This document shows, in pieces, positions 22,983 through 64,000 of a stretch of DNA of 64,000 nt. Below the pieces are notes generated by a model that was given only the letters and a program-made list of their open reading frames with translations, made no database searches and was not told where the DNA came from. Position 1 is the first letter of the stretch; each line of letters begins with the position of its first letter. Made by a program: the position numbers and the translations under genes. The stretch comes from Mycteria americana (Eukaryota; Chordata; Aves; Ciconiiformes; Ciconiidae), in contig NC_134379.1 of the NCBI RefSeq assembly GCF_035582795.1, forward strand, positions 3,032,001-3,096,000. Reading direction: 5' to 3'.

Positions 22983-24802
22983 TACAAGGTATTTATGTAC
23001 ATTAACATCTTTCTAAAGTCAGTGCATTGTCAATAAGTTTTATACAATAATTTACAAAGTGAATGTAGTTAATAGTTAACTTAATAAATTTACTACTAAT
23101 TCATGAATTAATTTAATTTAAAAAAATTAATTACAACCAATGTAACAAACACAGAAGATCAAATAACATTAGTAGATTGTGCTACCTGCTTAAATAAAAC
23201 ATTTTAAAGTAAATCAGTTGAAAATCTTTCACTTTTCATGGAGTTTGTGTAGGGAGGAGTAGACAAACGGGTATTGAAAAAGCTTCTAACCTAGAAATTC
23301 ACAAGTCGTGTTTGCTTTTCTTCAGTCTCAATGTTTAGACCACTTTAAGGATAAAAGGCCATATAGGATAGGGAGCAACACTTTACATGTAAGACAATAC
23401 TCATTTTGGAACCGATCGGCTGTCCTCAAAGACGCATGACCTCCAACAAAGGCAAGGAGGTTTTTGCCTGAGTAAAGACAGCAAGACCAGCTGATATAAT
23501 TTCTTAAATGGATAAAACTCGGATCTTTCTGAAAATTATAAACTTACTGGTAGGTTTGGCATTCTTGTAAAACACATTAAAATGAATCCAAACATTTATT
23601 TCAGAGATCAACCGTGTAAGTATCAATTTTGTTAGTGAACATACAAAATCTAAAGAATTTGGAAGATGACATACGACAAAATTAGTAAGCTGCTTAGACT
23701 CAGCTGAAGAACAAAAGGCCCAAAGAGTGAAACTCTTATCTTCATTCAGATATGCAAACAATTTAACACTGAAAATGTTTAAAGAAATGCCTACTCAAAA
23801 AAATAACCCTCTTTTTTCCAGTCTCTGCTAAGACTCAGTCATGCCTTCCTTCATGCAATAAGCCCGTTGACGTAAAAGAGCATGTTGCAAGGGCACGGAA
23901 AGCAATTCTGGTTTAATTGCGAGTATATGCATAATCTGTTGCAAAAAAGAAAATTTGAAAACCAAATTTTCAAAAAAAGAAACTCCATTAAATTATGAAA
24001 CCAATTTATAAAACCATCCATGAATGCTACGATAGCTACCTGACAGCCACAGCTTCTTATTTGTTTGAAATACACAGTGGATAATTCACAGCCATTCACT
24101 CCAGAGCCCTTACAACAACAAAAACAAACTATGCTTTTGAATTTAAGTATACGAATTTTTAAAAGTGCAAATTTAAAAGCAACACCAGTCATGAAACGTA
24201 AGCTGCATCTTTCCTTCCAAAAGCTGGGAACATTTTGTGCAATGTGCACATTTTAAGACACCATGCGTGTAATCACAACTACTCTCTTCAACCTGAAGCT
24301 TCTTCTTGAGGCATCTCAAAAGTTTGAGATAGCACCCTTCAGGCAGAAAAGCCATTCCTGAAACATGTTGATCTGCACAGCCAACACGTGGAGAAAACAC
24401 AATTATAATAAACCATTCAAGTGTAGAAATTAATCTCTTCTCAAATTATGATTTGGTTGTGCTCCCAACATACAGAAAGAAAGCAACTGACACACACTAG
24501 TGGCGGCAAAACTGGAAACGTCTCCTACTCTTGATGTTCATTCTTTAAATTTGTGCACTTTCATTCTCTTGCTTTCCCTGTTTTGCCAATAAAATGCAAT
24601 AAAACTGCAGGAGAAAGGAGGTAGCAATATCATGTTGTCCAAAGACAACACTACAAATTTTTTTTCCCCATTACCTTAAACCTAGAGAGCGCCTTAGGGG
24701 TTTGTTAGAACAGTTGGTAAACTCTACACTACTTTGTTTAGCTCTTATTTGGACTATTTAATTTAGCTCTTATTTGGTCCTAGTTGGCTTTTCTCAAACC
24801 AT

Positions 24803-24808
24803 TTTATT
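24803..24808 (-). promoter_or_regulatory. USP32: Alternative proximal USP32 polyadenylation signal
   Basis: AATAAA in the USP32 sense, about 250 bases after the stop. It could give a short 3' UTR isoform; this is sequence-only inference. Confidence 0.3.
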
Positions 24809-25058
24809 TAAAGGCCAATGGCAGTCTCAGCCTGATGTCTAACATCAGAAATGTTTAGAGCATGTAGTGAGATAACAGAACAAAACAATACTATCTTTAT
24901 ATTAACTGCTATTGGATTAGGGTTTTCTTTTTGTGCTTTCAGATCACAGGGTACAATAACTACACTTAGGTTATCTGTTTCAATAACATTTTTGCCAAAT
25001 GTAAGTTTCAGGATGTTATCCCTCACATTCTCAAAACAGTCCACAGAAGATCATCTGC

Positions 25059-58903
<33,845 letters not shown>

Positions 58904-61900
58904 CTGTATAATCAACAAAAATAAAAGAAATTTTTGGTAATACCTAGACCACGTTAGAATTCAGCACCAAATAAAAATGCAGCATTATTTCATCACAAAG
59001 AGAAATTATGTTAATTTTTTTATGTCTGACTCCTGCATACAAAAATTAAAAATACAAGCAGTAGAGAAATAAAGGTCCAATTTTACCTTCATCTACAGAA
59101 TCATCTTACCTATTCACCATCTAGGAGTTCAACATCAATAATAGATCATCACAAGTGTTAAGAAATACAGAAATGAACTTTTCCCACTGCTAAAGGCTCC
59201 AGCAGTCTCTTCATTTTCACATATTTCTTCTTGGTGAATTGAACTGGCAGATTATATGCGCAATATCTTATTTTCCCAAGGTATCCAGTATTTAAATCCT
59301 CTAAAAGGATGTGAAGTAGCATTTAAAAAAAAATCCCAGAACTTTTATGGAAAAAAAAAATAATTTAGTACTTGGCTGCTCTTGAAAAATTCCTGTTTGA
59401 AATTTGTAGTTTTCTTATACAGTAATAAGGTTAAATTTTAATGTGACATTTAAACACTGTATCTCAGCATTATTTTTTTCCAAATATAGTTTGTTTTACT
59501 TTATTATTTATACTGTAGATGCACTTCGAAGCCCAGTCAACACTGGGGAGTGATTATACAAACCTAGAAGACACTTTATATGGAGGAACTTGCAAGCTAA
59601 TTTAAAGAAGGGGAAAAAAAAACCAAAACCCCCAAACCAACAATGAGTAAAACATGGTGCTAGGCAAAGCTGAATAAAAATAGCCAGAGGAAGAACTTGT
59701 GTTTTCTTTCAAAACATTATATACTAATTCCAGTCTCCTTACATTTTATCCTTGAAGTTAAATATATATATAAAAATATTAAGTTTCTGCTCAACAATAC
59801 TTTTAACCTTTTTACATATGCAAGTGTGTCACAACACTGCTTTAGGTCAGTGCAAATTAACTGGTTCTCAAATAGATATGTAATGACAAAGCTGTCTATA
59901 TTAAGAACCACTACATGTGATCCCATTCCCAGATGGTTCTGAGTCTTTAAATCCACGCCAGCTTTCTAATAGGTTTAACTTGAGCTATTTGGCCTGGTTT
60001 AGTCTACAGAAACAATAATAATCCTGTAAGGCTTAAGAACAGAAGACACCCAAAAGGAGTTATATGTCAAATTGAAATTTTATTGATTTATTTTCCTATT
60101 TCTGTCATTAGGAGTAGTAATTTAATCACAATAGCAACTTAGGTAACCTGCAATAAGCATGAACTAGTTGTAACCACCCATCAGGCACATCATATAATGG
60201 ACCAAAAACCACACAATACCTTACCCTCATCAGCAGAAAGTTTGGAAAAATTTTAACAAAAGATTAATATCTGAAGTAGAGCTGGAGGAGTGGAAGGGGT
60301 TTGCATCTTCCTGTAAAATATTTTTAGACAGTCTAACTAGAAAAGTAACATTAGTGAAAACATGTCCTCCTTTTCCTCCGTACATTCAATACAATCACTA
60401 GACAGACCATATACTAGCATGCAGAACACCCACACCAAAGCTGCAGTTCTAGGGTCACGTTAAGCTAACATAACTTCAGGCTGAAAAGAGAAAGTTTACC
60501 TTCCCCCTTAACCCCAGACACATGCTGCAGCATCCTCACTTGCCTCATTATCAGCTATTGTGCATTTACATAGTAAGTGAGATAAGAGAACTGATCCAGA
60601 AGAAAAACTAAACTGATTTCCTTTCTCTTTCCTAGATAGATCAGTTCCCTTATGTGGCTTATCATCTCCTGGCTCTTGGTTGTGTTGCAATCATAGAATC
60701 ATTTGGGTTGGAAGGGACCTTTACAGGTCATCTAGTCCAAGCCCCCTGCAGTGAGCAGGGACATCTTCAACTAGATCAGGTTGCTCAGAGCCCCGTCCAG
60801 CCTGACCTTGAATGTTTCCAGGGATGGGGCATCTACCACCTCTCTGGACAACCTGTGCTGGTGTTTCACCACCCTCATCATAAAAAATGTCTTCCTAACA
60901 TCTAGTCTGAATCTACCCTCTTTTAGTTTAAAACCACTAGCCCTTGTCCTATCTAAGGCCCTACTAAAAAGTCTGTCCCCAGTACATAAGGAAGCAGTAA
61001 TCTAAACATATAAAGGAACATTATTCTACTAGACATCAAGGAAGAGAAATAGTTATTTCTTTGAAGATCAGCATACAGAAACATCATACGTGCTTAGGAC
61101 TGCCACAGATGTAAGCAGTTTCATGATCCTAAGCAGAACAGTCAAGTGATGCAGAACTGCATCTGGTATGTTCCAAGAAATACAGAGATGTCGCGATGAT
61201 TTAACAACATACCTGTCCCACAACGGTCAGCATATCAACAGATGAGAGAAAAATCTACCAAATAACATACACTTTCCCTCAATCTTATTGCCTCTACGGA
61301 TATCAGGATGCTACAGTACTGACAAGAAAGAGCTCGCAAGACATGACATTAGGACTAGAGTACTAGTATTCTGCAGGAAAGACAAGAAAAAGTATATTCA
61401 TGGAGTTTCAAGAACAGAAATAAACAAAAAGTAAAATAACAAATGAAAGGTAAAAGCTGCTTTATGAGACAGAACCTTAAGTGTATGAAGAGAATCACAG
61501 TACTATTATACTCCCTAAACAACTGCACATAAAGGGCAAGTTTGTACTGTCATTTAGAAGAATTGCACATACACATTATTGCTCTCATTAGCAAATACAA
61601 GAGCATTATGCTAACTCTCTTGAGCATGAGCATGTAAATCACTTTGTTTCCTTTTAATCTACCTTTGTGACTAGGAAGAATAACAAATGTGCTAGTTGCA
61701 CTTCATTCTTGAAATGATGCAACACTAAGAATATTCAAAAAACATAAGGAAGCGCACATTGTCTTTACTGAAGAGTAAATCTGCAGAAACCTGCTTTCCC
61801 TGGCAGGTGCATTGTTTACCTTTAGTAATGAAGAACTGAAGGATTGTTTTATTTTGCCAGAGAACCTTTCTCAAACATCTATAATAGAACCTAGTTGTAC

Positions 61901-64000
61901 TCCATTTTTTAAATTGTACTTCATAGAGTTTCTACAATGCTAACTTTACTGCTTTATTATTTTAATCTCAGAAAAAAAAGGTTATCAGAAAGCATCTTAT
62001 CTGCATTTCTGTCAAGCAGGGGTTGAAATTACATGGTCATTTAAAAGAATTTTCAAATAATCATCTTCAAAAGAATAGCTGGTAAGTATTAGCATAAGTG
62101 CTACGTTGACATGATAGCCGAGATAGGTCCAGTGTATTGACTTTCTGCAGAAGAGCCAAACATTTTAGAAAGTAAAACTGACAAAGTAGTAAATAACATT
62201 CTTTGTACTATTAGACTTACACAACTGAGGTTGAACACAAGTAAAAATGTGACAAAAGAATATTATTGATTCGTAGTAACAATGAATTGTAGCCCACTGC
62301 AATAGTTTCACTGACATAAAATACAGAAAGATTTACTGGCTTACAGCACACGTGAAAGTTTAACTCTGCAGTTGAAAAGCCAGCTGTTACATAATTTGAT
62401 TTCTCCAGAGTGATTTTTTTGCACATAATCTTGTAAATCAGTCTCAGGCTATGTAGTGCACCATCTATTCCTCCATAAATGTAAACTAAAAGAAATCTCT
62501 TGCAATTTATGATATATACATACAATCATATTTGTTATTGAAGTTTAAATGAAGCATGATAAAAGCAGACTGCACTTATCCAAACATACTAATGTGTATG
62601 AAAAAATGCCATATTCTAAAGAGGTTTTATATAGATAAAGGATTTTACCTTTTCAAAGCATAAATTTTTTTCCTAATGCCTGTTCAAATCACATCAGGAA
62701 GTGTGAACTGGGCTTTCATTCAGTAGTTCAAATTTTAACATCAATAACTTAATGATTATTTTTAAAAATATATCTTATACATACAATATAGCCCAAAACA
62801 TCAGAACAGACTGGCTTTCTAGGCCAAGTAAGTATTCATTTTTGCCAATTAAATACATGATACAATTATTTGAGGTCACATGGAGATATTATGCACCTGT
62901 GAAATTTAACCATATACTACCAGTTTACTACCATATGCTATTTTATGTCTCCCTCATCACTTGTCCATTAAAAATATGAAAAACTTTCAGATCTGTAAAA
63001 TTAGGAATAGTGTTTCTTATTTCAATTCTCTAAGAATTAGACAAGTATAATCAGAGGAATGATAATGTCAAGTACACCTCAAGCTACAGTCTTCATATTT
63101 TCAAAGGACGAACAGGTAAATGTTTTCAGCAAAAATATGCATCTGAGAAACTGTAAATCAACTAAAAATGAGTTAATTTAAAACCAGCTGCCACACTGTG
63201 ATTGACAGTCAGGTTGCATGACAGTGATAAACACTAAAAAAAAGCATCCTTCATTTTAATGCCATTTCCATGAAATGTATACCCTTCTTAAATATTACAT
63301 AGGTAGCAAACCATGAATAATCTTCTGTCTTAGAAAAAAATTTAAAAATGTGTTTTCATTTCAGGCACTATTTATTACAATTCTTTATACGACCAGAATT
63401 AACAAAGTATTTCAATATATTTTAAAACTTTAATTTTTACCCACCTATTGGTACAATCCTCTCTGGCTCACAGCAGTAGAAGCATACCATATTCCCAACA
63501 TTTTAACAGAAACTTGGTTTGTTTTACTGTTTACCATTATATCCTCCCTGCAAAGCCCAGTTCCCAGTCACAGAGAGAGCTCTTCATCGTGGAATGGCTG
63601 AGTCAGAACCAGAGACCGAATGACTGAACACCAAACAGTATTTCTGACTAAACACACTTGTCTGTCGCTTTCAAATTAACACACAGAAGACTCTGGGGCC
63701 TGGGCACAGAGAGCTGCTCCGCAAGACATAAAATAGCCTGGGAACTAAGAGGATAACAAAGTGGCAAGATGCAGATTAAGTGACACTGAGGCTTTTTCTT
63801 ATTGGCCTAGTCTGCTGTAATACTTTCATCTTTTTTTTTCCCCCTAATTGATAAATGGACACACAGAGAAAGGAATATTATAACTTGAACCAAGATCCTT
63901 GTGTGCCAGACATGACTAGCCAGGTGTTTATCTAGCAGAATACAGTGTATCAGTGCCTTAAGATGGGACCCCATACAGAAGAGGTATTAAACACTACGGT
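58904..64000 (-). other. USP32 intron (partial, at least 5.1 kb)
   Basis: I looked for the next upstream exon expected from the human protein and found no match. Apart from the CR1 fragment at 60690-60981 it is AT-rich unique sequence with short spurious frames. Confidence 0.7.
60690..60981 (-). mobile_element. CR1 LINE 3' fragment, same sense as USP32
   Basis: The + strand begins ATCATAGAATCATTTGGGTT and continues GGAAGGGACCTTTACAGGTC, the reverse complement of the CR1 3' end. Matches extend through the CATCTACCACCTCTCTGGAC block to about 60981. It has only the 3' end, no coding frame, and is moderately diverged. Confidence 0.9.

Larger units (their letters stand above)
22977..25058 (-). 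other. USP32: Probable USP32 3' untranslated region
   Basis: About 2.1 kb from the USP32 stop to a candidate AATAAA. The length is similar to the mammalian USP32 3' UTR as I remember it. AT-rich, no repeat family. A 78-codon frame just after the stop begins at GTG and is not considered coding. A 16-base sequence (TTTAGCTCTTATTTGG) occurs twice, at 24737 and 24762. Confidence 0.5.

Noticed and set aside
24808..25044. 78-codon frame just after the USP32 stop
   Set aside because: It begins at GTG, sits in the 3' UTR and matches no family.

Overview
The window looks like nuclear DNA from a bird. It has multi-exon genes with GT-AG introns, few interspersed repeats, and every interspersed repeat I recognise is a CR1 LINE, including copies with the typical CR1 3' end (repeated ATTCTRTG-like units). 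No mammalian SINEs are visible. I cannot name the species from the sequence alone.

Two protein genes are present, converging tail to tail. On the + strand, positions 178-2502 hold the last four coding exons of a GPI-anchored carbonic anhydrase, best matched to CA4. The exons for its signal peptide and for two of the three zinc-binding histidines lie before position 1. On the - strand, positions 58903 down to 25059 hold 29 coding exons of the deubiquitinase USP32, running from just before the EF-hand pair to the stop codon. They join into 1,417 codons plus stop with every intron phase agreeing and every intron GT-AG. The 5' exons (about 187 residues by comparison with the human protein as I remember it) lie beyond position 64000, because I found no further exon in 58904-64000. 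CA4 next to USP32 in this arrangement matches human 17q23 as I remember it.

Layout: 1-177 is a CA4 intron; 178-2502 the CA4 exons; 2503 to about 3370 the probable CA4 3' UTR; about 3370-22976 is intergenic DNA with a CpG-rich kilobase (7190-8210), an AT-rich block with POU/homeobox-like sites (8440-8640), two CR1 fragments and several simple repeats; 22977-25058 is the probable USP32 3' UTR; 25059-58903 is USP32, with a younger CR1 inserted antisense in one intron; 58904-64000 is a large USP32 intron with another CR1 fragment.

The two proteins have no known shared pathway: CA4 is an extracellular CO2-hydrating enzyme, USP32 a prenylated membrane-associated ubiquitin protease. I did not find a previously undescribed biological system. 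The items most worth a second look are the intergenic CpG-rich block, two canonical G-quadruplex motifs, a perfect intronic hairpin, and the CR1 insertion with a long open frame.
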